A stretch of DNA of 64,000 nt from Acidimicrobiales bacterium. Its GTDB lineage: Bacteria > Actinomycetota > Acidimicrobiia > Acidimicrobiales > Aldehydirespiratoraceae. The position numbers and the translations under genes were made by a program. Numbering within the stretch: position 1 is the stretch's first letter; the number at the start of each line of letters is the position of its first letter. Location of the stretch: positions 1,798,001-1,862,000 of the forward strand of contig JAWKIR010000002.1 in NCBI GenBank assembly GCA_041394245.1, given 5' to 3'. A model generated the notes under the pieces. That model did no database searches, was not told the DNA's origin, and saw only the letters and a list, made by a program, of their open reading frames with translations. Below, piece by piece: positions 24,858 through 33,776 of this stretch.

Positions 24858-26161
24858 CCGGCGCGGCCGAGGGGGTCCCCGAGGGGCCCACTGGCCTCGT
24901 CGCTCGCTTCATCCGATCCGAGAGAGGTCGGGGCTTCGTCGCGTTCCGGCACACGTCCTACCGCCTGATCTTCACCGGCTTCCTCATCCAGCAGATCGGT
25001 TTCTGGATGAGCCATGTCACGCTCCAGGGGCTGGTGGAGGATCGGGCCCCCGAGGGCGACAACCTCGCGGTCACCTGGCTGTTCGTCGCCCTCTTCACCC
25101 CCCAGTTGGTGATCGGACCGTTCGCCGGCGTGCTCGCCGACCGGCTCGAACGTCGCCGCGTCGTCGTCGCGTGCTACTCCGCTGCGGCGGTCACCGCGAC
25201 CGCGCTCGCCATCCTCACCGGCGTGAGCGACGCCCCGCCGCTCTGGGCCATCTATCTGCTGGCGCTGGCCCTCGGCAGCAGCTTCTCCTTCATCGGCCCC
25301 TCGGCCGGCGCGCTGGTCGTCAACAGCGTGACACCCGACGACGTGGCGAGCGCGATCTCGATGCAGGCGGCCGTGCAGAACATGACCCGGGTCGCCGGCC
25401 CGATCCTGGCGGCCGGCATCATCGCCTCGCAGCGGTTCCACATCGGGTTTGCCGCATTCGCAGTGGCCACCGCCACTGCGGCAGTCCTGATGGCGCGGGT
25501 CCGGGTCGAGGCCCAGAACATCGTCCCCGACTCGCTGAGCGTGTTCGGCCGGATGGCGGTGGGCCTGCGCCATGCCCGTGAGCGCTCCCCTGCGCTGTTG
25601 GCCATCGCGAGTGTGGCGGTCGCCTCGGTCTTCGGCGTGGCCCACACCGCGCTGATCCCCTCGTTCACCAGCGGCGTGCTCGGCGAGGATGCCGGCCGGT
25701 TCGGCGTGATCGTGGCGTCGACCGGCATCGGCGCCATCGTCGGCGCGCTCACGGTCGGCTACAGCAAGCACGAGCCGAGCATGGTGCGAGCCGCAGTGGC
25801 GATGTGCCTCTACGGCGTGTGTCTGGCCGGCTTCGCACTGTCGGAGACGCTGGCGGTCGCCATCGCGTGGCAGGTCGTGCTCGGGTTCTTCTACTTCGGC
25901 ACGATGACCACCCTCCAGACCCTCGTTCAGCAGGTCGTTGCCGACGAGATGCGCGGCCGGGTCATGTCGTTGTTCGGCATCGCGTGGGGCGGCCTGGTCT
26001 GGGTCGGCACCCTCATTCTCGGCCTCGCCGCCGATCAGCGCGGTCTGGACCTCGGCGAACGAGCCACCCTCCTGCTGGCCGCCGGCGTGCTGATGAGCTA
26101 CGGCGCCGTTGTGGCGGTGGTGAGCCGATCGATGCCGACCGGTTCGAGTTACGTCGACTGA
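24854..26161 (+). CDS. MFS transporter, apparent CTG start
   Basis: The 435-residue protein has about 12 hydrophobic segments, beginning YRLIFTGFLIQQIGFWM, and the MFS loop motif GVLADRLERRRVV. Part of the enterobactin-exporter-like MFS group looks similar (PSAGALVVNSVTP, MRGRVMSLFGIAWGG). No ATG, GTG or TTG lies in frame between the previous stop and the middle of the first membrane helix. The CTG at 24854 overlaps the upstream TGA as CTGA and has AAGGG 8 bases upstream, so a coupled non-AUG start is the best reading; ATT at 24851 is possible. It may export or flip a product linked to the sugar transferase. Confidence 0.75.
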
Positions 26162-26173
26162 GCGACGATTCTC

Positions 26174-26179
26174 TAGGGT
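26174..26179 (+). promoter_or_regulatory. -10 hexamer TAGGGT, leaderless P450 operon
   Basis: TAGGGT ends 6 bases before the ATG at 26186. Confidence 0.5.
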
Positions 26180-26185
26180 GCGGGC

Positions 26186-27421
26186 ATGGCTGTCTCGCCC
26201 GCTGCACACATGACCGACCCTCGACCGCTCGACATCCTCGACGGCGACTTCTACGTCGACGATCCGTACTCCCGCTATGCCTGGCTCCGCGAGCACTCGC
26301 CGGTGCACTGGGACAGCGTCAACGAGCTGTGGGTCATCACCCGCTACGACGACATCATCGAGATCGAGAAGAACAAGCGCATCTTCATCAACTCCGATCA
26401 GGAGAAGGGCGGCTACCGCCCCAACATCCCCGCCGACGAATCGATCATCGGCAACGACGATCCGCTCCACGTCGCCCGCCGGACGCTCGTCAGCCGCCGC
26501 TTCACCCCGCGGGCGGTGCGTCGCTGGGAAGACCATGTCGTCGAGACCGTCGATGCCCTCCTCGACGCCGCGCTCGCGAAGGGCGAGGCCGAGATCGTCA
26601 GCGAACTCGCCGCGCCGCTGCCGGCCCAGATGATCGGACTCCTGCTCGGGTTCCCGAACGAGATGTGGCCGAAACTCCAGCACTGGTCGGAGACCACGAT
26701 CGCACTGGGCGGCGGCCCCCGCTATCACGACGAGGCGGGCATCATCTCGGCGATGGAGTTCGCCGCGGCGGCGACCGAGCTCTACGAGGAGAAGAAGGGC
26801 TGCCCCGCCGACGACGTGATGTCCCACTGGATCGACGTCGAACGCGACGGTGGCGGCGAGGTCGGCGGCGCGCCGTTCGGACTCGACCAGATCATCTCCG
26901 ACTGTCTCCTTCTTCTCGACGGAGGCGCCGAGACCACCCGCACCGTCATCGCCCGAACCCTCCTCGCCCTCGCCGACCACCCCGACGAATGGGCGAAGCT
27001 CCAGGCCGGCGCCGACATGGAGGTCGCCGTCGAGGAGTTCATCCGCTGGGTCACCCCGGTGCACAACTTCTGCAGGGTCGCGACCGAGGACTACGAGCTC
27101 CACGGCACGACGATCGCCAAGGGCCAGCAGGTGCTCCTCGCCTATGCCGGCGCCAACCGCGACCCCGCGCACTTCACCGACCCGGAGACGTTCGACGTCA
27201 CCCGCGACCCCAACCTCCACATCTCGTTCGGGTTCGGCACCCACTTCTGCATGGGCGCATCACTGGCCCGGCTCGAGATCCAGACCTTCTTCGAGCGCCT
27301 CGTCGCCCGCGTCGAGACACTCGAACGGCTCACCGACCGGCCCCACGTGGAGATGCCGAACGCGTTCGTGTTCGGGCTCAAGGAAGCACACATGGCATTC
27401 ACCCCGAAGAAGGACACATGA
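26186..27421 (+). CDS. Cytochrome P450
   Basis: The 411-residue class I bacterial P450 has the I-helix oxygen-activation motif DGGAETTR, the K-helix ExxR in EEFIRW and the heme loop FGFGTHFCMGASLAR with the thiolate ligand Cys355. It lacks a membrane anchor and would need a ferredoxin and reductase encoded elsewhere. The general pattern (HxARR, AxNRDP) resembles the CYP125/142/124-like sterol and lipid hydroxylases of actinobacteria. Its TGA overlaps the ATG of the following SDR (ATGA), suggesting hydroxylation followed by alcohol oxidation. Confidence 0.92.
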   Translation: MAVSPAAHMTDPRPLDILDGDFYVDDPYSRYAWLREHSPVHWDSVNELWVITRYDDIIEIEKNKRIFINSDQEKGGYRPNIPADESIIGNDDPLHVARRTLVSRRFTPRAVRRWEDHVVETVDALLDAALAKGEAEIVSELAAPLPAQMIGLLLGFPNEMWPKLQHWSETTIALGGGPRYHDEAGIISAMEFAAAATELYEEKKGCPADDVMSHWIDVERDGGGEVGGAPFGLDQIISDCLLLLDGGAETTRTVIARTLLALADHPDEWAKLQAGADMEVAVEEFIRWVTPVHNFCRVATEDYELHGTTIAKGQQVLLAYAGANRDPAHFTDPETFDVTRDPNLHISFGFGTHFCMGASLARLEIQTFFERLVARVETLERLTDRPHVEMPNAFVFGLKEAHMAFTPKKDT

Positions 27422-28236
27422 GCAACCTGTTCAGCTACGAAGGCAAGAAGGTCGTCCTCACCGGCGGCACCACCGGTGTGGGCGCCGCCGCGGTCGAACT
27501 GCTGGCCGAAGCCGGATGCACCGACCTCACCGTGCTCGACATCAAAGAGCCGACCGGACCGGCGACCCGCTACATCCCGACCGACATGTCCGACCCCGCC
27601 TCGATCGACGAGGCCATCAGGTCGATCGGCACTGGCGTCGACGTCCTCTTCAACAACGCGGGTGTGGCGGGCGTCCACGCCACCGACTTCGTCATCCGGG
27701 TGAACTATCTCGGCGTACGGCGGCTGACCGCAGGGCTGCTGCCGGGCATGCCCCGCGGCGCGGCCATCGTCAACACCGCATCGATCGCCGGTCAGGGCTG
27801 GCCCGACAACCTCGCGGCGATCCTCGAGCTGATCGCCATCGACGACTGGGACGACGCCCTCTCGTGGCTCGCCGCCAACGACGAACTGGCCTCGGCCGAC
27901 GTCTACGCCTTCTCCAAGCAGATCGCCCAGGTGTGGACGATGTACTCGTCGGTTCGCAGCTACAGGGAGTTCGGTGTGCGCACCAACTCGGTGTGCCCGG
28001 GCCCCATCGACACGCCGCTGATGGACGACTTCATCAAGCACATGACCGAGCAGGTCATCCAGTGGACCGTCGACCAGACCGGCGGAACGATGCTGACGGC
28101 CGACGACATCGCCCGCTCGCTCGTCATGCTCGGCACCGACGCGTCGATCGCGATGAACGGCCACAACATGGTCGCCGACAACGGGTTCTCGGCCGCGATG
28201 ATCACCGGACAGATCGACTTCTCCGGCCTCAGCTGA
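27418..28236 (+). CDS. SDR related to 3-alpha-hydroxysteroid/coniferyl-alcohol dehydrogenases
   Basis: The 272-residue SDR has GGTTGVG in the cofactor loop, NNAGVAG, the serine in NTASIAG and the active-site YAFSK. About 45 residues separate the serine and tyrosine motifs (ILELIAIDDWDD, WLAANDELAS), the extra insertion seen in Comamonas 3-alpha-HSD and its relatives. It is the second gene of the P450 operon, so it may oxidise the P450 product or another sterol-like alcohol. The same insertion occurs in the SDR at 33777. Confidence 0.8.
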   Translation: MSNLFSYEGKKVVLTGGTTGVGAAAVELLAEAGCTDLTVLDIKEPTGPATRYIPTDMSDPASIDEAIRSIGTGVDVLFNNAGVAGVHATDFVIRVNYLGVRRLTAGLLPGMPRGAAIVNTASIAGQGWPDNLAAILELIAIDDWDDALSWLAANDELASADVYAFSKQIAQVWTMYSSVRSYREFGVRTNSVCPGPIDTPLMDDFIKHMTEQVIQWTVDQTGGTMLTADDIARSLVMLGTDASIAMNGHNMVADNGFSAAMITGQIDFSGLS

Positions 28237-28279
28237 GGTGTCTGGCCGACCCCGGGCCGCATCGCGGGGAGTCGAAGCC

Positions 28280-28285
28280 TAGGGT
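28280..28285 (+). promoter_or_regulatory. -10 hexamer TAGGGT, leaderless helicase gene
   Basis: TAGGGT ends 9 bases before the ATG at 28295. Confidence 0.5.
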
Positions 28286-28294
28286 GACCGTCGG

Positions 28295-30727
28295 ATGACG
28301 TTGATCGGACGAGTGCCCGAAGAGACCGACGGGGAGAGCCTCCTGTTCGCGTTTCTGGACTGGGCCGCCGACCGCGACCTCGAGCTGTACGCGCACCAGG
28401 AGGAGGCGATCCTCGCCCTGCTGTCCGGCGAGCACGTGGTGCTCGCCACGCCGACAGGGTCGGGGAAGTCGCTCGTGGCCGTGGCCGGCGCCTTCGCGAT
28501 GCTGGCCCAGGGCAAGCGCGCCGTCTACACCGCGCCCATCAAGGCGCTCGTCAGCGAGAAGTTCTTCGAGCTCACCGCCGAGCTCGGCGCCGACAACGTC
28601 GGCATGGTGACCGGCGACGCGAGCGTCAACGCCGATGCGCCGGTGATCGTCTGCACCGCGGAGATCATGGCCAACCGCGCGTTGCGCGACGGCGCCGGTT
28701 GCGACGTCGACCTCGTCATCATGGACGAGTTCCACTACTACGGCGACCGCGACCGGGGCTGGGCATGGCAGGTGCCGCTGCTGGAACTTCCCCACACCCA
28801 GTTCCTGCTGATGAGCGCGACCCTCGGCGACACGTCGGCGTTGCGGGCCGACATCGAGCGACGGAGCGGCCGCACCGTCAGCCTCATCGACGACGCCGAA
28901 CGACCGGTGCCACTCGACTTCGAGTACCGGGAGACCACGCTGCTCGACACGATCGGCGAGCTGCTCGACGACGGCCGTACCCCGGTCTACATCGTGCATT
29001 TCACCCAGAAGGAGGCAACCGAGAGGGCCCAGAGCCTCACGAGTCTCGACGTGCTCACGAAGGAGGAGAAGGAACGGGTCAAGGCGGCCATCGGCGGGTT
29101 CCGCTTCGACACCCCCATCGGCAAGGACCTGAAGCGTTTCGTCGAATCGGGGATCGGGGTCCACCATGCCGGATTGCTCCCGAAGTACCGGCTGCTGGTC
29201 GAGAAGCTCGCCCAGCAGGGCCTGTTGAAGCTGATCTGCGGCACCGACACGCTGGGCGTCGGGGTCAACATCCCGATTCGGTCGGTGCTGTTCACCCAGC
29301 TCTGCAAGTACGACGGCCGCCGTGTGCGGGTCCTCAGTGTGCGCGACTTCCAACAGATCGCCGGTCGCGCCGGGCGCCGGGGGTTCGACGTGGCCGGGAG
29401 CGTGCTCGTCCAGGCACCGGAGCACGTCGTCGAGAACAAGCGGGCCGAAGCCAAGGCCGCCGTCGACCCGAAAAAGAAGAAGAAGCTGGTCAAGAAGAAG
29501 CCGCCCGAGCGCGGCTACGCCCACTGGGACGGCGACACACTCGTCCGATTGAGCACCGGCACCCCGGAGACCCTTTCGTCCAGCTTCGCCGTCAGCCACG
29601 CCATGATGCTCAACGTGCTCGACCGGCCGGGCGACGGGTGCGGTGCGATGAAGCGCTTGCTCACCGACAACCACGAGACCCGCACGGCACAGCGGGCCCA
29701 CATCCGACGGGCGATCTCCGTCTATCGATCGCTGCTCGCCGCCGACATCATCGAAACCGACCCGCTGCGGGTCAACCTCGACCTCCAGGACGACTTCCGT
29801 CTCAATCAGCCGCTGTCACTCTTCGTCGTGGAGGCCATCGATGCGCTCGACAACGAGGCCCCCGACTACCACCTCCAGATCATCAGCCTCGTCGAGTCGA
29901 TCCTCGAAGACCCGATGGCCGTCCTGATCGCCCAGAAGGACAAGGCCAAGGACGCCCTGATCAGCGAACTGAAGTCGCAGGGTGTCGAGTACGAGGAACG
30001 CATGAATCGGCTCGAGGAGATCACCTGGCCGCGGCCCGAGGCCGAGTTCATCGAACCGGCCTTCGAGATCTTCGCCCGCCAGCACCCCTGGGTGGGGCGC
30101 GACCGGGTCAGCCCCAAGGCGGTCGCCCGCGAGATGTTGGAGTTCGCGGAGACCTTCAACCAGTTCGTGGCCCGCTACGGGCTGAAACGGTCAGAAGGCC
30201 TCGTGCTTCGCTACCTGACCGACGTCTACAAGACGCTGGTGCAGACCGTGCCGATGGACAAGTCGAACGACGACCTCGACGACGTCATCGAATGGCTCGG
30301 TGCCATGATCCGCCGGGTCGACTCCAGCCTCCTCGACGAATGGGAGCGCCTGCGCAACCCCGACCCGACGCTGCCCGATGCGGCCACGATCGAGGAGCCC
30401 GCCGACATCACCGCGAACCATCGTGCCTTCGGTGTCCTCGTGCGCAACGAGATGTTCCGCCTGGTCACCGAGCTGGCGGGCCGTCGAACGGCGCTGCTGG
30501 CCGACGACATGGCCGCCTACTGGGACGAACACGACTGGATCGGCATCGACGCCGACGCTCGCAGCGGCGAGTGGTTCGACTTCGCCCGCGACGCGCAGAT
30601 GGCCACCCAGATCATCATCGATCCGGATGGCCATCACGAGTGGGTGCTCGAAGCCGAGGTCGACCTCGAGGCGTCGCGGTCCGAGGACCGGGCGGTGGTT
30701 CGCCCGTTGCGCGTCGTGCGACGCTGA
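28295..30727 (+). CDS. Superfamily 2 DEAD/DEAH helicase with DUF3516-type C-terminus
   Basis: The 810-residue helicase has a Q-motif-like LYAHQEEAILALL, Walker A ATPTGSGKSL (motif I), TAPIKALVSEKF (Ia), the Walker B variant MDEFHYY (DEFH rather than DEVH), SAT (MSATLGD, III), GVHHAGLLPKYR, TDTLGVGVNIP and the arginine-finger motif QIAGRAGRRG (VI). A Lys-rich insert (KKKKKLVKKKPP) follows near residue 400, then a helical C-terminal region matching actinobacterial DUF3516 proteins, which are Ski2-like. An RNA processing or decay role is likely but unproven. Confidence 0.85.
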   Translation: MTLIGRVPEETDGESLLFAFLDWAADRDLELYAHQEEAILALLSGEHVVLATPTGSGKSLVAVAGAFAMLAQGKRAVYTAPIKALVSEKFFELTAELGADNVGMVTGDASVNADAPVIVCTAEIMANRALRDGAGCDVDLVIMDEFHYYGDRDRGWAWQVPLLELPHTQFLLMSATLGDTSALRADIERRSGRTVSLIDDAERPVPLDFEYRETTLLDTIGELLDDGRTPVYIVHFTQKEATERAQSLTSLDVLTKEEKERVKAAIGGFRFDTPIGKDLKRFVESGIGVHHAGLLPKYRLLVEKLAQQGLLKLICGTDTLGVGVNIPIRSVLFTQLCKYDGRRVRVLSVRDFQQIAGRAGRRGFDVAGSVLVQAPEHVVENKRAEAKAAVDPKKKKKLVKKKPPERGYAHWDGDTLVRLSTGTPETLSSSFAVSHAMMLNVLDRPGDGCGAMKRLLTDNHETRTAQRAHIRRAISVYRSLLAADIIETDPLRVNLDLQDDFRLNQPLSLFVVEAIDALDNEAPDYHLQIISLVESILEDPMAVLIAQKDKAKDALISELKSQGVEYEERMNRLEEITWPRPEAEFIEPAFEIFARQHPWVGRDRVSPKAVAREMLEFAETFNQFVARYGLKRSEGLVLRYLTDVYKTLVQTVPMDKSNDDLDDVIEWLGAMIRRVDSSLLDEWERLRNPDPTLPDAATIEEPADITANHRAFGVLVRNEMFRLVTELAGRRTALLADDMAAYWDEHDWIGIDADARSGEWFDFARDAQMATQIIIDPDGHHEWVLEAEVDLEASRSEDRAVVRPLRVVRR

Positions 30728-30735
30728 CGGAAGAA

Positions 30736-30969
30736 CTACTCGGCGCTGTCTGCTTCGGTGCCGCCCTCTTCGTCCTCACCATCGATCTTGTCGACGGCGT
30801 GCTTGACCGCGTCCGGTACCTTGCCGCCGGTCAGGTCATCGACCTTGTCGACGGCGGCCTCGGCCGCGTCGCCGACCTTGTGGCGGGCGGCTTCGGCGAC
30901 GTCGCCGGCCTTCTCGGCCACATCGCCCAGCTTGTCCTTGGCCTTGTCGGCGAAATCCTTGATACCCAT
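30736..30969 (-). CDS. Small acidic helical protein, MT0933-like putative antitoxin family
   Basis: This 77-residue protein is nearly all amphipathic helix with repeated KxGD/VxDAAE units: MGIKDFADKAKDKLGD at the start, DLTGGKVPDAVKHAVDKID toward the end and an acidic tail. The layout resembles the MT0933/Rv0909 family, annotated as antitoxin. In M. tuberculosis the proposed partner is an SRPBCC-fold toxin, and none lies beside this gene, so a stress or DNA-binding helical role is equally possible. GAGGAG 6 bases before the ATG supports the start at 30969. The helicase gene converges 9 bases away. Confidence 0.65.
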   Translation of the reverse strand: MGIKDFADKAKDKLGDVAEKAGDVAEAARHKVGDAAEAAVDKVDDLTGGKVPDAVKHAVDKIDGEDEEGGTEADSAE

Positions 30970-31082
30970 CGTGTGCTCCTCGGGGGTTGGGGGTGTGCGA
31001 TCGGCCGGTTCCCCGGCCCGCTGATCTCGACGATAGGCGACGTGCGAAAGTCGCGCATTGGTGCAGGATTTCCTCCGCTCGC

Positions 31083-31088
31083 TAGTGT
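31083..31088 (+). promoter_or_regulatory. -10 hexamer TAGTGT, leaderless SDR gene
   Basis: TAGTGT ends 8 bases before the ATG at 31097. Confidence 0.45.
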
Positions 31089-31096
31089 GCTCGCCC

Positions 31097-31936
31097 ATGG
31101 CTTCGATTCAGGGATTTGCAACGCTCGTGACCGGAGGCGGCAGCGGCATCGGCGAGGCCGCCGCGGCCAAGCTGGCGGCCGACGGCGCGCACGTGACCAT
31201 CTGCGGACGCACCGAGGACAAGCTCGTCGGCGCCGTCGAGCGCATCTCGGCCACCGCGGCCGAGGGGGTCACCGTGCAACACATCGTCGCCGATGTGACC
31301 AGCGAGGCCGACGTGCAGGCGGCCGTCGCCGCGGCCAGCGCGGTCACCGGCCGCCTCGACGGCCTGTTCGCGTGCGCCGGCGGCTCGACCGGTATGGGTC
31401 CGCTGGCCACCGCCGACGTCGAGGCCATTCGCTCGACGATGGAACTCAACTACATCGGCACCTTCCTGTGCCTCAAGCACGGCGGCGTCCAGATGGCGAA
31501 GCAGGGCGGCGGCGGCTCGATCGTCGGGTGCTCGTCGCATGCGGGTCAGGACTCCATGCGCTGCCTCGGCGGCTACGGCGGCGCCAAAGCCGGCCTCGAC
31601 CATCTCTGCCGGGTCAGTGCCGACGAGATGGGCCGCTTCGGCGTACGGGTGAACTCGGTCCAGCCCGGCATCGTTGCGACCGAGCTCATGGGCGCGATCA
31701 CCGGCGGCGGCGCGCTGCTCGACGACTACCTCCCACAGATCCCGCTCGGCCGCGTGGGCGAGCCCGAGGAGATCGCCGAGATGGTTCGATTCCTCATCGG
31801 CCCGGAGTCGTCGTGGATCACCGGCCAGGCGTTCGCCGTCGACGGCGGCCAGAACCTGCGCCGTGGTGCCGACTATGGCGCCCTGCTGCGCGAGTTCGGT
31901 TCCGATCCGCTCGACGAGCTAGTGGCCGAGGGGTGA
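31097..31936 (+). CDS. Short-chain dehydrogenase/reductase
   Basis: This classical FabG-like SDR of 279 residues has TGGGSGIGEA, CAGGSTG in the NNAG position, the serine in VGCSSHAG and the active-site YGGAK, ending with the typical FAVDGGQNL. The Gly-Arg after strand 2 (CGRTEDK) suggests NADP(H). It is monocistronic, divergent from the MT0933-like gene, and its last 18 bases overlap the end of the DUF952 gene on the other strand. The substrate is unknown. Confidence 0.85.
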   Translation: MASIQGFATLVTGGGSGIGEAAAAKLAADGAHVTICGRTEDKLVGAVERISATAAEGVTVQHIVADVTSEADVQAAVAAASAVTGRLDGLFACAGGSTGMGPLATADVEAIRSTMELNYIGTFLCLKHGGVQMAKQGGGGSIVGCSSHAGQDSMRCLGGYGGAKAGLDHLCRVSADEMGRFGVRVNSVQPGIVATELMGAITGGGALLDDYLPQIPLGRVGEPEEIAEMVRFLIGPESSWITGQAFAVDGGQNLRRGADYGALLREFGSDPLDELVAEG

Positions 31937-32305
31937 GCGGACCGCCCGCACCAGCGCGGGCGGCAACACGAACGTCCCATCGACCTGGGGTGGAAACTCG
32001 ATCTCGGTGAGCACCGACTCGGCCGGCAGCGCCGCGTAGAGGTGCGGGAACAACTCCTCGGTGTCGGTGCCCGGTTCCCACACCACGGCGGCGCCGAGAT
32101 AGTGCGCGTCGAGGACGAGGGCGACGAGATCGTCGCGGCCCCGGTAGAAGCGATTGGCCGGAGTCAGCACCTGATCGATCGACGAGAGGTGGATGAACCC
32201 GTCGCGATCCCACTCTCGCGGGATGTAGCTCGGCCGACCGGCGGCCTCGGCCCACACCTGCTTCTCCGCCAAGTGCACGAGCCGCGCCGGGCGAGGGGCG
32301 GTCAC
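31919..32305 (-). CDS. DUF952 family protein
   Basis: The 128-residue protein shows the DUF952 pattern: LVHLAEKQVW at the start, DGFIHLSSIDQVLTPANRFYRG in the middle and FPHLYAALP near the end. The fold is related to ADP-ribosyltransferase-like enzymes, but no activity is established. The GTG at 32305 overlaps the stop of the VC0807-like gene (GTGA). Its 3' end runs 18 bases into the convergent SDR gene. Confidence 0.75.
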   Translation of the reverse strand: MTAPRPARLVHLAEKQVWAEAAGRPSYIPREWDRDGFIHLSSIDQVLTPANRFYRGRDDLVALVLDAHYLGAAVVWEPGTDTEELFPHLYAALPAESVLTEIEFPPQVDGTFVLPPALVRAVRSPLGH

Positions 32306-33003
32306 GTCCTCAACCGCCCGGACTGCTCGAGCACATTGGTGAGGCCCGGATACTCCGGGATCGGGTCGAGTGTGCGGTCGATGTACATGAGCGCTCCGGT
32401 GATGAACGCGAACGACACGATGAAGTTGACCCCGGAGCGGGTCAGGAAGAAGAAGCCGAGACCCGAGTTGTTGTAGAGCCAGATGTCCCAGATCGAGGTG
32501 AGCAGCTCGAACGCCACGAAGATCCATGTCGCCCCCGACATCGCCGTCCGGTAGCGGGGATGCTCGATGACGCTCGCCGGCAACTTGACCACCTTCGGGA
32601 TCAACCAACCCAGGATCGGGCGACCCGCCAGGATGGTCAGCGCACATCCGACACCGATCAGGATCTTGCCGACGATCCCGAAGCCGAAGTAGACGGCGTC
32701 GGCGCTCACGTCGACATCGATCCACTCCTGCTCGACGGCGATGGTCAGACCGGCCCGCACGAGCAGGTAGGCGGCGGTTCCGGGGAGGAACCAGCCGATC
32801 CGCAGCCCTCGACGGTGGCGGGAGATCGATGCCTTGATGGACCAGAGCATCGATGCGATGACGGCGAGCACGAGGTTGCCGAGCACGATGCGAAAGCCGA
32901 AGAACAGGATCACCGGCATCAGCTGATCGAGGTTGTGCCCCCCGGAGAAGGTGGCCGGCTCGAGCGCGTCCTCGGGGTCCGATGTCGTCTCGGATTCGGT
33001 CAT
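32302..33003 (-). CDS. VC0807-like multipass membrane protein
   Basis: The 233-residue protein has about five to six hydrophobic segments (LMPVILFFGFRIVLGN, WFLPGTAAYLLVRAGL, FGIVGKILIGVGCALTIL, GATWIFVAFELLTSIW, VNFIVSFAFITGALMY). This is the layout of VC0807/DUF3159-type proteins of unknown function. Its ATG overlaps the stop of the MDMPI-like gene (ATGA), and its own stop overlaps the next start, making a tightly coupled three-gene operon. Confidence 0.65.
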   Translation of the reverse strand: MTESETTSDPEDALEPATFSGGHNLDQLMPVILFFGFRIVLGNLVLAVIASMLWSIKASISRHRRGLRIGWFLPGTAAYLLVRAGLTIAVEQEWIDVDVSADAVYFGFGIVGKILIGVGCALTILAGRPILGWLIPKVVKLPASVIEHPRYRTAMSGATWIFVAFELLTSIWDIWLYNNSGLGFFFLTRSGVNFIVSFAFITGALMYIDRTLDPIPEYPGLTNVLEQSGRLRT

Positions 33004-33716
33004 GACGCCAACGCGATCCACTGCTCGGCCACGTCGCGGTCTCCGAAGAACTCGAGCCCGTCGAGCGAGCGTCGACCCCAGACGGCCAGCAGCAGATCCT
33101 CGCCGGTCGCCCGCAGGGCGGCATCGCCCTTTGCGTGCGCGCGGCTGACCGCCAGGGAGCCGTCCACCACGTCGAGCATGAACTCGCCGTCGCCGTCGGT
33201 CTGGTGCAGGTGGAACGAACCCGACGGCAGGTCTTCGGTTCTCCCGGCGCGAAGTTCCGTGTAGAGCTCGTCGACGCCGTCGATGCCCACCCACGGGTCG
33301 ACCGGTGTGGGGTCGTTCGCCGCGAACTCGGCGTCGACTCGATGCACGACGGTCTCGAGGTGGGCCCGTCGGGGCCAGAACGCCATCGGCTTCTCCCCTG
33401 CCCAGGTCCAGACGGATCGACCCGGATCGACCGACGCCAGGACCGGAACGAGGAGATCGAGCCGCTCGGCTGCGAAGTCGGCGAGCGCAGCGGGGTCGTC
33501 GGGCAAGGTGGCGAGTTGGCCGAAGTCAGGAGGGTCGAGCGAGGGGGACTCGGCCGCGAGCCGCAGGGAGTCCCAGACCACCGCGACATGGCGCAGGAGG
33601 TCGCGACATCTCCAGCCCGGGCACGTGGGGACTTCGGCCTCGAGGTCCTTCGTGGCGACGGCGATCAATCGGCGACCCTCCGCCTCGAGCGCGGCACTGC
33701 GGTCGGCTGCATCCAT
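33000..33716 (-). CDS. Maleylpyruvate isomerase (MDMPI)/DinB-like family protein
   Basis: The 238-residue protein has the N-terminal four-helix metal/thiol-binding domain of mycothiol-dependent isomerases (VPTCPGWRCRDLLRHVAVVW, with the usual His in LLRH) and AHLETVVHRVDAE, where the second metal-site His/Glu lie. The C-terminal SCP2-like part ends WGRRSLDGLEFFGDR. Many such proteins are mycothiol-dependent transferases of unknown substrate, consistent with an actinobacterial host. The ATG at 33716 is chosen; 33746 is possible. Confidence 0.75.
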   Translation of the reverse strand: MDAADRSAALEAEGRRLIAVATKDLEAEVPTCPGWRCRDLLRHVAVVWDSLRLAAESPSLDPPDFGQLATLPDDPAALADFAAERLDLLVPVLASVDPGRSVWTWAGEKPMAFWPRRAHLETVVHRVDAEFAANDPTPVDPWVGIDGVDELYTELRAGRTEDLPSGSFHLHQTDGDGEFMLDVVDGSLAVSRAHAKGDAALRATGEDLLLAVWGRRSLDGLEFFGDRDVAEQWIALAS

Positions 33717-33776
33717 TTGCCCAGTTTGGCGTAGTCGGACGATCATCGTGCACCAGCACAGGACGAATGGAGCAAT

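Noticed and set aside
28699..32010. An 1103-codon plus-strand open frame over the helicase and SDR genes.
   Set aside because: Its translation is Arg/Pro-rich without motifs, while the overlapping frames encode clear helicase and SDR proteins.
31919..33589. A 556-codon minus frame suggesting a long fusion ending in DUF952.
   Set aside because: Only the last 128 codons match DUF952; upstream the VC0807 and MDMPI genes occupy other frames with ATGA/GTGA couplings.
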